Below the pieces are notes generated by a model, which did not search any database, had not been told where the DNA came from, and saw only the letters and a program-made list of their open reading frames with translations. Positions 33,053 to 44,659 of a stretch of DNA of 64,000 nucleotides are shown here, piece by piece. The DNA comes from Lytechinus pictus. Its lineage: Eukaryota; Echinodermata; Echinoidea; Temnopleuroida; Toxopneustidae. Numbering within the stretch: the first letter of the stretch is position 1; each line of letters starts with the position of its first letter. The stretch covers positions 21,965,701-22,029,700 of the forward strand of contig NC_087252.1 of NCBI RefSeq assembly GCF_037042905.1. Reading direction: 5' to 3'. Made by a program: the position numbers and the translations under genes.

Positions 33053-33838
33053 ATGGACGCTGAAGGCAATACAACTGAGTTACTTCAAGAACAAACAGAA
33101 ATAGCAGGTACAGAACTTACAGAAGTAGGTACAGAGCCTGATAGAAATGGGTGGATCCCGTTGTTACTCCTGCTTTTCGTGTTCATTATGATTGCGATCA
33201 ATGGTATCAGCCTGGCCGCCTTTGCCGTCGAGAAACGGCTGCGTGGCTACAACAACTACTTCATCATAAATCTCACTCTCTCGGACTTTATCTTCGGGTT
33301 TTTTCTCGTCATTACATGCTTACACATGTACCTTGGGCGTCTTCCCTTTCCCTTTCCGGTTAGGTGCAAGGTGTTCTACGGTGTCAGCAGCAGCATCCAG
33401 TTCGTATCTAACCTGATCATCGTCACCATCTGCGTTGACAGACACCGGGCAATCTACGATCCCATCGGACATTTCACAAGACGAAGAAAACGAACGGCGC
33501 TTTACACCAACATCTGCGTGTGGATCGTTTCTTTTGTTTTCTGGTTTTCATTCTCGACAGTTCCTGACTTTTTCCTGCAGTTTCGGCTCGGTTCAGAGTG
33601 TTTTCACTGGTATTCTGTGTTCCCAATCGCCCAATTCTCGACCGTACTGATCCGCTTCATCATCCCTTTCACCATAACGTTGATTCTCTACATACGGATC
33701 TTTATAAAGATTCGAAGGATCGCCGGTGGAAGGCACATCGACAAGGAATTTACTGAAGACACCGCAGTGTCAGATCATAGTCTAGCGGAAGATAATTTCA
33801 AGGAAAATAAACAGCGCCCTCAAGTAAATACAATATCT
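33053..33838 (+). CDS. GPCR-3 exon 1 (N-terminus to TM5/ICL3)
   Basis: This is a class A GPCR; with 34724-35026 it gives 362 aa. The start context CGACCATGG is strong. The N-terminus (NTT glycosylation site) is Glu/Thr-rich. TM1 has AINGISLAAFAV and TM2 NLTLSD. Cys3.25 lies in VRCKVFYGVSSS and the ECL2 Cys in SECFHW. TM3 ends ICVDRHRAIYDPI, and TM5 has LIRFIIPFTI (Arg5.46). Position 3.32 is Ser. ICL2 is unusually basic (FTRRRKR). The exon ends TIS|GTAAGT in phase 0. The 885-bp intron is the shortest in the array and contains 33950-34150, related to DNA upstream of GPCR-5. This is a divergent member of the array. Confidence 0.9.
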
Positions 33839-34723
33839 GTAAGTAGCACACTCCTCTCTGTTCCGTTTAGGTGAAGTCACGCGGGAACGATTTCAATAAC
33901 ATAGATGTATTATCAAATGTCATTCATAATGAGCAACCGAGAAATATTTGTCGAAAAATGGTGAATCAAAACGGTCCTGGACTCTGGACAAACGACATAT
34001 TTGCAATTTTCCGTCAGCTCCGAAACTTAGGACGAACTGCTTATCCGGCTCACCAATTGTCGGCAAAGTCCCCCGCAGCTAGTCATTGTCATTCGAGTGG
34101 CATTTTCAATAAATTTATTGTGTTCGAAAATTCTGCGTGGCGGTGAGAAAACTGTTATGTTAACCAAACCAAAGTTGCCTATTAACAATTTGAATTGTCT
34201 TGTTAGTTAAAAATCAGTTCCAATACATTTATAATTATTATATACCTAATGGATACGGAAACTTTATACAAAAATTGGGATAAAACGAGTAACTACGCTA
34301 AAAGCCATGTCTGCATAGTTTGGAAGAGTATATGAATGCCACTTTTATGGACTTATGAGCAATTGGTTCACAAAACATCATGATTTTAACTAAGACCAAA
34401 TGGTTTACTGTGCTTTTACCAACCTTGCGAAAGAAAGACATCACGAAAATTAACGTTGTTGTCTCAAGACAATGCCATCGGCGATAATAGCTAACACATT
34501 CTCATATCTTAGAATTGTTTTCTTCTCTGTTGCGATTCATCTGGACGTATGCCCGGAATGTCGTAGGTGTCACAAAAGTTCATATCTTTCTTCATTCATA
34601 TATATATTTACTTGTTTTTTATCGTTTAATTTATTGAGTAATTGACTATTTTGTTGAGGTGCTTCATTAATTTTGTTCGCTTACAACTGCCTGTTTGTTC
34701 ATTTGTCGGTTCCTTTTCTCTAG

Positions 34724-35026
34724 GGAGTTCAGAAAGCTGCCATTCGTGAGTCAGCCTCTGAGGTTCGAAGCGCCACCAAGACTCTACTCTTCATCGTATT
34801 GGCCTTCTTCATCACGTGGTTGCCAATGTCTCTTATGTCGATTGTCATCACTATCGATCCAACGCTCGGCTATCCGCGGATACCCCTCTGGGCTTATTGG
34901 ATACCTATATGGATCATTTACTTGAACGGTCTACTCAATCCAATTTGTTATGTCATCTCCCAACCGCTCTTTAGGAGAACCGTATTTGGTTTGCTCTGCC
35001 ATCCTATCCGGTATTGTCGTTGCTAG
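34724..35026 (+). CDS. GPCR-3 terminal exon (TM6-TM7)
   Basis: The TTTTCTCTAG acceptor opens a phase-0 exon of 100 codons plus a stop. It starts GVQKAAIRESASEVRSATKT. TM6 is AFFITWLPMSLM (Leu at 6.49, where the other receptors have Ser or Cys). ECL3 is TLGYPRIPLWAYW. TM7 is WIIYLNGLLNPICYV, then SQPLFRRTVFG, and the tail ends HPIRYCRC with two cysteines. W7.40, Y7.43 and NPxxY are kept. Confidence 0.9.
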   Translation, partial: GVQKAAIRESASEVRSATKTLLFIVLAFFITWLPMSLMSIVITIDPTLGYPRIPLWAYWIPIWIIYLNGLLNPICYVISQPLFRRTVFGLLCHPIRYCRC

Positions 35027-36660
35027 GATAATTACCCCCACCCGCCTTCACCATTACACAGATACAGAACCACCGTTTATTACAAAACGTAGTTTCAAAA
35101 TCTATTGTAGAACATTTTGGACTGTATAATTAAACACACGTTCTGTTAAGATAAAAGATGTGAATATGAACACGAAATCACTGTTTGTCATCGAGTTCTA
35201 TGGCGAATTAATGCCCCGACACTTTGATTTGTTGTACGATGTTAATAAGTCTAGTAATCATTCAGGTATATGTTTGGTGACAAAATAGAATTGGTGTTAT
35301 GTGGTAACATAAACAAGAGATTATTATCCTTGTGCTTACTCGCGCAGGCGCACTATAGCCCGTTTTTTTAAGGCAATCTTAACTTGTAGAACATGTCAAA
35401 ATTCGGTTTACATTGCATGTTTCTTTCGTTTACAGCGGTCTATTGTCTTACCTTTATTCGCCATTCCCAGAGAGTTTTAAATGGTTTGAATGTCGAATGT
35501 ACTTATGAAATGAACCTGTAATGTTAGAGATTGGTGTCACAATTGGCTATCCATAGTTAAACCACAAAATTAGGCCAGAGTTGTAAAGTAAACACGGGTT
35601 CAGAATATGGTTCCTAGTCTCTTTCTCACTCTCTCACACACATATTACAATGTTTCTTTCTTTATTTTACCATCACTATCGTCATCATCGTCGTCGTCAT
35701 CACCATCATCACCATCATCATAATCAAAAGCATCAACACGACCGTGACATATTTTATGGTCTATTTTTCGCTAAATTTATTCTGCAGCGTGGTCAAAGAC
35801 AAAGGATATTGAGAAAGATAAAAATCTTGGGGTGCAATATCATTAAAATTGATAAAGTATGTCATAACCTTTTCTGTTTCTAGGGTAAGTTGTTACGAAA
35901 GCGTAGTTGTGTCCTTAAATGGCAAAAATGATTTCAGTTACCCAACACCTGATGTCCTAGCAATACTTTGCTTTGCTAAAAATAAATTCCTTCTTAGATC
36001 GACCTACAGGTAATTGCCGTTTCTCTTTTTACATTCTCCTAGGAAAATATAACATCTTTAAGGTGTAAATAGAAGCACTTTCTCGCGTAGGCCAACGTCT
36101 TTGTAAGAACAGTTGGAAAAAAATAAATATCCCTAATAAAAACTAAATTATTTTTTTCAAAGGCGAAAAATGAATTAATCAGGGACTCGTCGATATCGCT
36201 GCCGTACAGGTACGGGGGCATCGGGGCGCTGGCCCCATAAGTTTTACGATCAAGAAAAAAAAAGGAGGGGGAAAGGAAGGGGAAAGAAATGGTGAAATGT
36301 GCTATTCTATTTCAACATGATCAATACCGCGTCAACATCTATCAAAATTAAGAATTCTCAATATTCTTATGAGTTATGAACCATTGATTCAGGGGTGGAA
36401 CCTGGATATTCCAAAGGGGGGGGGGGGGGGCATTGAAAAAAAAAGGTTTTCACCAATACCTCTATTAACCAACAGATCGATATATAGTTACACAACCCCT
36501 TCTCTCCAACCGTTTTATACAGAAAGCTTCTACTTAATATCCTACAATGAAATAGTACATTTCGTCATTGATTCTTTTGATCCTAACTATCTATTGAAAA
36601 AGTGATATGCATATCAAAGGACACTAGCTTGTATGATATTCCTTCCAAGGTAAACTGCCT
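35027..36660. other. Intergenic GPCR-3 to GPCR-4, no gene
   Basis: It contains a short CATCACCATCATCACCATCA microsatellite near 35695 and a CAGGGGTGGAACCTGG terminus followed by a G-tract near 36390-36430. That terminus is the left end of a G/C-tract MITE relative. From about 36530 onward the sequence parallels the GPCR-2 promoter region. Confidence 0.5.
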
Positions 36661-36662
36661 CG

Positions 36663-36670
36663 TATATAAG
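36663..36670 (+). promoter_or_regulatory. TATA box of GPCR-4
   Basis: TATATAAG lies 174 bp before the ATG, in a region nearly identical to the GPCR-2 promoter (17360-17600). About 70 bp of leader (near 36720-36795) is extra in GPCR-4. Confidence 0.65.
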
Positions 36671-36836
36671 TCAAAGCATTTTAGTATCGAAGTACTACCT
36701 TGCGTGACAGTCAGCAAGATCATGTAACCCTATCTGGATTGGGTTTAATACGAATCTAACGGTAGTACGTTTTCCTTCATGTAACGATTATAGTGCCACT
36801 GGTAAAATTATAATTTCCAGCTTCGTAGTGAGAGTC

Positions 36837-37616
36837 ATGTACGGGGACGGGAATACGACCGACGTTGTTCAGGAGCAACAAGAAACAGTAGCGACGGGAA
36901 CGGATGATGAGAAACGAGGTCTCCATGCCCTACTCCTACCTCTGCTCCTAGTGGCCCTCATCATCACGACCAATGGTCTCAGCCTGGCCGCCTTTGCCGT
37001 CGAGAAACGACTCCGTGGCTACAACAATTACTTCATCATAAACCTTACAATCTCGGACTTTCTCTTCGGGTTTGTCATCATCGTGACATCCTTGCACACC
37101 TATTTTAGACGATTCCCATTCCCGGGTAACAACTCGTGCCGGATCTTCTACGGTGTTGTCAGCAGCGTCCAGTTTGTATCAAATCTGATCATCATCACTA
37201 TCTGCATTGATAGACACCGAGCAACCTACGATCCCATCGGGCATTTCACCACCAGGAGCAAGCGAAAGGGGATCTACGCGAATATTTCCGTGTGGGTTGC
37301 ATCAATCCTTTTCTGGTTCGGATTTTCGACGATTCCCGACTTCGTCATGGACTTCAACAACACGTCCAGTTGCTTCGTTTGGCATTCCGTGAACGCGATC
37401 GGCCAGATAGTACCAGTATTCATCCGGTTCATCATCCCTTTCACAATCATGCTGATAATCTATGTGCGGATCTTCGTGAAGATCCAAAAGATAGCCGGTA
37501 GAAAGCACATCGGCGAAGAATTTAATGGGGACACTTCATGGTCGCGGCAGAGCAAATCGGACGGCGGCGACGACGCTGATGATTCCAAAGAGGGTCCCAT
37601 CACTACCATAGAATCT
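36837..37616 (+). CDS. GPCR-4 exon 1 (N-terminus to TM5/ICL3)
   Basis: This is a class A GPCR; with 38662-38967 it gives 361 aa. It starts MYGDGNTTDVV, almost the same as GPCR-2. TM1 has TTNGLSLAAFAV and TM2 NLTISD. Cys3.25 is in NSCRIFYGVVSS. TM3 ends ICIDRHRATYDPI. ECL2 has DFNNTSSCF, a glycosylation site next to the disulfide Cys. TM5 has FIRFIIPFTIM (Arg5.46, P5.50). Position 3.32 is Val. ICL3 carries an acidic DGGDDADDSKE. It ends IES|GTGAGT in phase 0. TM1-TM2 and ICL2 DNA is almost identical to GPCR-2, but TM3 and ECL1-2 differ. Confidence 0.9.
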
Positions 37617-38263
37617 GTGAGTATTCATTAACTCCATATCAAAGCCCGTAGTCGGGGGGGGGGGGTTGTTCAGGGGTTCGAGCGAGCCCCTAACTTGAAA
37701 ATTTTCAAAAGCAAGAAAAATATGGGGAGGAAAAGGAAAGGAAGTGAAAGGGGTCGAACCCCAAATTTGAGAACCGTGCGTGACTACAGGCTTGCATACT
37801 CCTTCATAATTCCATTCCTTTTTTATTCATAAGGGAGTGCACAGCCCTGTGTTTGGATACGGTACGTCAGGAGACAATGCAATTCCAAGAACATAGTCAT
37901 CCTGCATAGGCAAAAATCAATCGCATTCCATCTCCATGTTTTTCACGACACCATACAAAAAGTTGGTTCCATAAAAAGGAAGAAGAGGTCGACTTGATAA
38001 AAAAACGAGTGACTTATACGCGCACTTCGATCGAGAGTTTTCAATGTCTTGAAAGCAATCCCGGCATATGGTACACTCCTTTTCTCGTTCAGAAGACTGG
38101 CCTCTTGGGAAAAAATGTAAGTCAAGGCCCTACCTGGTCTGCTTCGGAAAATGACAGAGATCGTAAACACAGATTCAGGGATGTGGGCCATAATGAGGCA
38201 ATGGATTGAATAAAGAGAGCATTACGTATCCATTATTGTCATAAAAGTTAATTCATGTAGAGG

Positions 38264-38520
38264 TGTGGCGCCCCAGTGGATAAGTCTCCTTGACTTTGAA
38301 CCAAAAGGTCTAGGATTCCAATCTCAGCGCAGCATCAATCTACATCCAGGTGTAGTAAATGGGTAGACCTACCTGGTTGGAAGAAATTCCTTGAATGCTC
38401 GAGCGTCTGATCAGGGTACCCATACTAGTTCCGGGGTAATTGTATGCAGCGCTTAGCAACATTGCATTAAGAGCTACATAAATGTTCCATATCTTTATCA
38501 TCATTTTTATTATTATTAAT
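38264..38520 (+). mobile_element. tRNA-derived SINE in GPCR-4 intron
   Basis: The head TGGCGCCCCAGTGGATAAGT resembles a tRNA A-box. AGGTCTAGGATTCCAATCTC downstream resembles a B-box. A tRNA-unrelated body follows, with GCAGCGCTTAGCAACATTG and GAGCTACATAAATG, and a TATTATTATT tail. It lies on the + strand within the 1-kb intron. Confidence 0.7.
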
Positions 38521-38661
38521 TAATTCTTTATTCTGGTGATGCACACAATCAGTTACTACGTACATGTATAAACCAATGTTGTAACGTCCCGTATGTAAGC
38601 TGACATCATACATATGAAATTCATGACTTTTATTTTTATCCATGAATCTTTTCCCAATTAG

Positions 38662-38967
38662 GGTGGTCAGAAAGCAGTCAAGCGTGAATCAACATCCGAG
38701 GTTCGCAGCGCCACAAAGACACTCCTCTTCATCGTCATCGCTTTCTTTATTACCTGGTCTCCAGTTTCTGTCATCTCCTTCATCTACTCGATTGAACCGA
38801 CACTCATCTATCCACGGCTTCCTGACTGGGCGCTTTTGGTACCCGGTTGGCTGGTCTACGTGAATAGCCTACTCAATCCGCTTTGCTACGTTGTCTCGCA
38901 GCCGCTGTTCCGGAAAACCGTGTTCGGTTTGATCCGCCACCCTATCCAATATTGCAGAGGGAAATAA
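38662..38967 (+). CDS. GPCR-4 terminal exon (TM6-TM7)
   Basis: The CCCAATTAG acceptor opens a phase-0 exon of 101 codons plus a stop. It starts GGQKAVKRESTSEVRSATKT. TM6 is AFFITWSPVSVI (Val6.51, Ser6.52), ECL3 is TLIYPRLPDW, and TM7 is WLVYVNSLLNPLCYV. Helix 8 is SQPLFRKTVFG, and the tail ends HPIQYCRGK, one Lys longer than the paralogues. The intron of 1,045 bp contains a SINE and a G-tract (37654-37666). Confidence 0.9.
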   Translation, partial: GGQKAVKRESTSEVRSATKTLLFIVIAFFITWSPVSVISFIYSIEPTLIYPRLPDWALLVPGWLVYVNSLLNPLCYVVSQPLFRKTVFGLIRHPIQYCRGK

Positions 38968-38984
38968 TCGTCGGTTTCATGTGA

Positions 38985-39870
38985 TTGTTTTATTTATTTA
39001 TTTGTTAAAATATCTTTATACAGGATAACAAGCTCAGATTGACTGTTTTTCAGCATGGTCCTGTTGACATAAAATAACAAAGATAAAAGTGTAACTTAGG
39101 TTCTGTACAAGTAATGAATGAATTAAATGACATTTAAAATCAGAATTTATCACTAACACAAAAGTTGTTCAAAGATAACATTAATTTTTTTTCTCGAATT
39201 GATGAAATGAGAAGTATTATCATGTAGACAATACAATAACAGTAAAATATAAACTAAGATGTATGATATCATTGACATAGTAAATAAAAAAATCAACAAA
39301 ATTTATGAAGGAAATTAGGAATCTAATTATTATTGAGCATATCATATTAGACTTAAGTAGAAAATTTTACAAAATAAATATCACCAAGCAAAGTAATGGA
39401 AGCGTATTTGCTAAGAGTACGAATTATATTATATAAATACCATTCGTTCTAACATTGGATAACACAAATCATTAACACAATCAAAAAGAGAAATATAGAG
39501 TAAGATGGAACAAAAAAAAAGCATCTAGTACTAATTATTGAAATTAAACTTCTTATAAATCAATTTAAATGTTTCGACAGTTTGTGCATTTTGGATATTA
39601 TTGGGTATGTCATTCCATCGTTTGGCACCGGAAAATCTTAAAGTAAGGAAAATTGAAGGTGAACAACGGGTGCAACTACGTTAAGGCTATCATTAGTTCT
39701 TGTATGGTAATTATGTCGGTCACAGACCATTTCAATGTCATTAAAAAGTGGGGGATTGGCTAATCCATGTATGCATTTAAACATTTGTGTGGCAAGAGAG
39801 CATTCTTTTCGTTCATCAATATTAGTCCAGGTAAGATTTTTACAGGTGTTTTAAGAGAAATGTTTTGATC
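38985..39870 (-). mobile_element. LINE remnant, minus strand
   Basis: Reading the minus strand gives 'SGAKRWNDIPNNIQNAQTVE' and then 'TFKLIYKKFNFNN' before a stop near 39540. Further upstream are 'ANPPLFNDIEMVCDR' and 'HNYHTRTN', the C-terminal signature of non-LTR reverse transcriptases. Frameshifts are present. The 3' end, with a TTTATTTATTTA tract, lies 18 bp after the GPCR-4 stop. That parallels the LINE tails after GPCR-1 and GPCR-2, but with a different element. Confidence 0.75.
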
Positions 39871-41190
39871 AAAGTTATGTAACGTGCGGCCCTTTTTTGT
39901 AATCTACAAATTATGGCGGATTTAGAATCGTTGCATTTGTGATTTAAAGTCTAATAATCAATGGACTGAATCTTACGATTCCCACTGTCTAGGCTCCTCA
40001 TAAAGATCGGTTAGGTTCTAAACTGTTAGAGCAAATTGGATTTAAAAATATACTTAACATCCAAACTCCCCTGTTTGGGACATCTTTTGAAAAGTTCTAT
40101 TCGGAACTAACACCAGATATTGAGGTTGCAATTGTGATTTTTCTTATTGCATAATCACAATTAAATCATCATGATCACTGGTTAATTCAATATATTGTTG
40201 AGTAATAGGAACGTAAGAATTAACTTGGTATTTTATGGATTGGCATTAGTATGTCACGAACACAAAGTGAGGTAAGGTAAAACAAAAATATTTAATTTCT
40301 GATGAGATGGTATCTATTTATATGGGTATATATGTAATGTAGTTATTTGTTTCACCACTCCCATTGATTTACAGCTACGAAATCAACGACAAAATGATTT
40401 GCTCTTGTCTATGTAATACTTGTGAAAACTGCCCGTTGGTTTGTCGGGTATGAAACGGTATAGATGGAAAATGAAAAGGGTTATTATCCCCCCTGTATGT
40501 TTGGAAGAAATTTATATCTGTTGAGAACCATCTTTATTGTAAATTTTTTCATTAATATTTTAGTTCAAAGTATATACTTGAATACTCTCTTTTGCTATAT
40601 ATTTGAGGTTCACGTGATTAATGCATCTTGTGTAATGACACGGCAGATCTTGGCTATGATATATAAAGTTATATTTATTTAGACAGTAAAGTATATATAG
40701 ATTTTGTGTTACATCTATGTATAAAGTCATAACAAACTGTCACTATCAATAATTTGACATCATGAACGAACTTCACTCTGTCTTAAACATACTAATCAGA
40801 ATACTCTCAGTATGATATGCATTATTTGTTTGTTGTTGTTCATCTTGTTCTTTTCTTTTCACACTTAGCGTCAAATCCCCCCATCTTCTTGTTTCTTCTT
40901 CTTGTTTATCCTTTCCTTATTATTTACCCTTTTCTTTTCTTCATTAGACTATTTGACTTCGACCTCTGTATTCGTATAGGAAAGAAAGTTGTTGATTGTG
41001 ACGGTGTTTGTGCTGATTTCGAGACGACGACGACGACGATAATACAGATTATGAACATTATTGTTGATGTCGTTATCAGTGGTTGGTGTGGATGATGTTG
41101 CTGATAGCATGGGCGGCGAAGCAGAGGATTATCTTTTGTGTTTGGGGGACGCAACAATAGATGTTCCCCAATGGACAAAGGATAAACCTC
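39871..41190. other. Gene-free stretch
   Basis: It is AT-rich. A 45-codon open stretch near 40018-40157 (TPLFGTSFEKFYSELTPDIE) has no recognised family and no splice context I trust. No terminal repeats were seen. Confidence 0.35.
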
Positions 41191-41194
41191 TCCA

Positions 41195-41580
41195 CCGCCC
41201 ATGGCTGATAGTGATGATGATGATGATGACGATATTGGTGATAGTGATGATGATGGTGATGATGATGATAGTGATAGAGATGATGTTGGTGGTAATGGTG
41301 ATGGCCAGGGGCGGATCCAGGATTTTCAAAAAATTAATGATATTTCGTCCCCGGAAAAATTTGACAACCAAAAAAAAGTCTTCACTTTTGAAAGGGGAGG
41401 GGGGGCACACTTCTGTTTTAATGGCATTTTTACATTACAAATTTTAATTTTGCTCTTCAAGGGGGGGGGGGGGCGGGCCGGCTTTGACCCCCCCCCCCCC
41501 TCCTGGATCCGCCAGTGGTGATGGAGGTAAGGATGATGAAGATGATGATGCTGACAGTGATGATAATGATGATTGTCACG
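41195..41580. repeat. (GAT)n microsatellite interrupted by a MITE
   Basis: GATGATGATGATGACGAT-type repeats at 41205-41305 resume at 41518-41575. The gap is the MITE at 41306-41517. Confidence 0.85.
41306..41517. mobile_element. 212-bp G/C-tract MITE
   Basis: TIRs are CAGGGGCGGATCCAGGA and CACTGGCGGATCCAGGA (other strand). The TSD is GTGATGGC/GTGATGGA (7/8) at 41298-41305 and 41518-41525. Internally it has AAAATTTGACAACCAAAAAA and long G and C tracts, like 15282-15521 and 57516-57731. Confidence 0.85.
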
Positions 41581-42486
41581 AAACCAAGCTGAAGTATATT
41601 CTCGCCTTGACGCAAAGAAATACCCGTGACTAAAAGCTTGCGAGAAGAAGTTGATTTTATTACAGGTTCAAGACTTCAAGATGAATCTTCCACACACATG
41701 TGTATATATTTCAACACAAGCGCAATAAAATACCAGCTCTGAGACATACGTCTCCCTCTCTTTCGTACCTATACTATCTTCTGACTAAAAGTCACTTTCC
41801 TTCCACTACTTATAACGTACCGTTACATAAATGTATCCCACTGTTACATAAAAATATATAAAGGAATATATAGAGAATTCTCTACCCTATGTTTCTCCTT
41901 GTCTGAAATTACATAAACTACTCTAGCCAATCAAGGCTCAGGACTGACTTATATAAGTTATAATATTCCTTAGCTTGGGGTGGAGATAAAGGGATACATA
42001 GAGAAACTACTTGGAACCAATCATCTCACTCTACCACCTTACATAAGCATTTGGAGGTGCCTTTAAAGAAATACATAACGAAACTTCTTTGAACCAATCA
42101 CATCATAGGAGTCCCTTACATAAGTTAAGTTGTTCCTTGTCTGGAGATGGATACAAAGAGTTACAAAGAATAACCACTTTTGGCCAATGATACTATAGGG
42201 CTATCTTGCATAAGTGTCTGGAAATTAACTAAAGTTTTGTAAAGAGAAACTCTTTCTGACCAATGGCAGTTTAGTACTTTCTTACATAAACTGTGTTTTT
42301 CCAGACAGGGGTAATGAATGTTTATCCCTCCCTTGACGTTTGTATCAAGGACAAGAACGTAAATTCTGGCATGTGAAATGGGTTACTGTATATACTATTA
42401 GGACTTTCACATGCATACTTTAATCTTAGGTACACACCTATCATTTAGAAAGAATATAATTTTACTGTGAGGACTACTTCGTCACA
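41573..42486. repeat. ~910-bp element with five CCAAT units
   Basis: It splits a GAT microsatellite. The ends TTGTCACGAA (41574) and TTGTGACGAA (other strand, 42486) are inverted. Inside, an 80-bp-scale unit (CCAAT, then CTTACATAAG, then GAGA.A.A.A..AC) repeats. CCAAT lies at 41937, 42017, 42094, 42184 and 42260. There is no coding frame. Confidence 0.65.
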
Positions 42487-42720
42487 ATGATGATGGTGAT
42501 AGTGATGATGATAGCGATGATGATGATGATGATGATGTTGGTGGTAATGTTGATAGTGATAATGATGGTAATGGTGATAAGGATGATGATGAGGATGATG
42601 GTAGTGATTGTAATAATGGTGATTAGAATGATAGTGGTGATGATGAGGAGGAAGATTGCGATGATGGTGATGATGATGATGATGTTATTGATGGCGGTGA
42701 TAATGGTTATTGTGGCGTTT
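42487..42720. repeat. (GAT)n microsatellite
   Basis: This is an imperfect GAT/GGT array, continuing the one interrupted at 41573. Met/Ile-rich frames are artefacts. Confidence 0.9.
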
Positions 42721-43874
42721 ATAGTGCTGATTTTAACCCCGATCACCAGGGCCCCTACTCTTATAATTAACGTAGAAGATTTCACCTTTTCCCTGCTGCA
42801 TCAAGAAATACTCCCAATTTGTCAATACATATTTGTTCATCAAAAACAACAACACACATACACACAGTCATGTGCTGTGCCATCGACGCTATGTACGCAT
42901 ATAGCCTCACTTTTATTTGATACATACAGACGATACAATCAATGTAGGTTCTGCCAATCAATAATGTTATGGAAAAATGTCATTTTCCCATTCGAGTTGG
43001 CCTAGAGATTTGAATGAGCTATAGCGTAAGTATGATGGAAGAACATTTCATCATGCAACTTTGATCACGTGATCTTGAAGTGATATCATTTGGTTGTGGA
43101 AAGAATGCTCCAGTGAAAAGTTTGTGTGTAGACCTACGTCGATGTGTAAGAGTGCGTGTTTGTGCGGGTGCAAGCGTCGTAGTGTGAGGGTGATCAAAGG
43201 GTGTGTGGAGGCGTGAGAGAGGGTGTGAGAGGGGTGAGGTCAGTGCCAACGAACGTAGAGGGCAGCAACACACATCAGTGTTGCTCTAAGGAAGGTCAAC
43301 TCAATACGCGCATGTAGCTGAGCTGCGAGCACATTTTATCATTCATTCCAACGAAATCAAACGCCGATCAAATACAACATATTAATAGCGATTACGAAAA
43401 CAAAATGAAAGAATATGATGAAATGAAGAGAGTTGTATAACGTTTAAAAATTTTTTTTTTTTTTATTTCAATTTTTTAAACATGAGGTAATACTTAACAA
43501 TTTAGAGATATAATTTAGATAAACTAAAATCTTTATCGAATTGGTCATTGCTGTTATCAGTGATTTCATTAGACGGCAGTATTAGGTTTTCGCCAAAACT
43601 ATTTTTGTGACCACTCGCAAAGCATTTCGGGATTGATAGTGACAACCTTATTTTTTTCTGAGCTCTTCGCTGAGCCCATCATCACTGTATGCTTAAGCTA
43701 CGTCTTCTGCTTAGCTCCCAACCTCTAGCACTGGTTGTACTCGGCGGACGACGGGGAGGCCAACCCGTCGACCAACATTTACCCGCAGCCCATAGCTGCG
43801 ACTCTGATATTTTTTCTATCTAAGAACCGGCAGCAATGGATATAAATTTTATTCATCATCAGGCCTAGGCCTAT
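42721..43874. other. Gene-free stretch before the inverted repeat
   Basis: It contains a GT-rich block (43125-43230). CCAACGAACGTAGAGGGCAG at 43248 is inverted at 51127-51148 (outer-arm trace). There is a T-tract at 43449-43463. No gene was seen. Confidence 0.45.
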
Positions 43875-44659
43875 GTTTTTCTTTTCAGCATTTTCCCAAA
43901 ACTTCTAAATCTACATCCCATCATTAGACGGGTCAATATACGACCAAAAATAGCCTTACCCGGAACAAATTGCAACAAATGATTTTTCAACGGTATTTTG
44001 TACTATTTGACCTCAGGAATAACATACTAAAAATCTACCAAAATCCGCATACGGGAAAGTGGTTATTTTCAAGATGGCGTCCAAGATGGCCGCCATTCAC
44101 TGAAAATGGATACAAATGACACATTATCCACCATATAATCCTAATTCGGTTCATATTCCATGGTCTGGGGGTAAAAAAATTGATTTAGGCTAGAATGAAT
44201 TATAAGCCCTCCAGTGTACCAGGCAAATCTAAGATGGCGCCCAAAATGGCTGCCGTAGGCTGAAAATCCACAATTCATCTAAATTTGTTTTTATTCAATG
44301 GTTTTAAGGGTGAAATAGTACATTGAAACAAGTTACAAGGACAGCCAGTGGTCTGGTGTGTCCAAGAATCCAAGATGGCTTCCAAGAATGGAGTTTAAAA
44401 TGGCTGTTGATAATTAAAATGGACATAGTTCATTTCATATCCGCCTGGGACATAATGATTTTGGTGTCTAGACCATGATTTCAATGGTCAAATAAGACAT
44501 TGGGACAAGTTACAAGGACAGTCAGTGGTGCAGTATGTTAACAAATCAAAGATGGCTTCCAAAAATGGAGTCGAAAATTGCTGTTGCTACTTAAAAAAAA
44601 CCCGACATAGTTTGCTCAATGTCCAGAAATATGATTTTTGTGTCTATACCATGGTTAAA

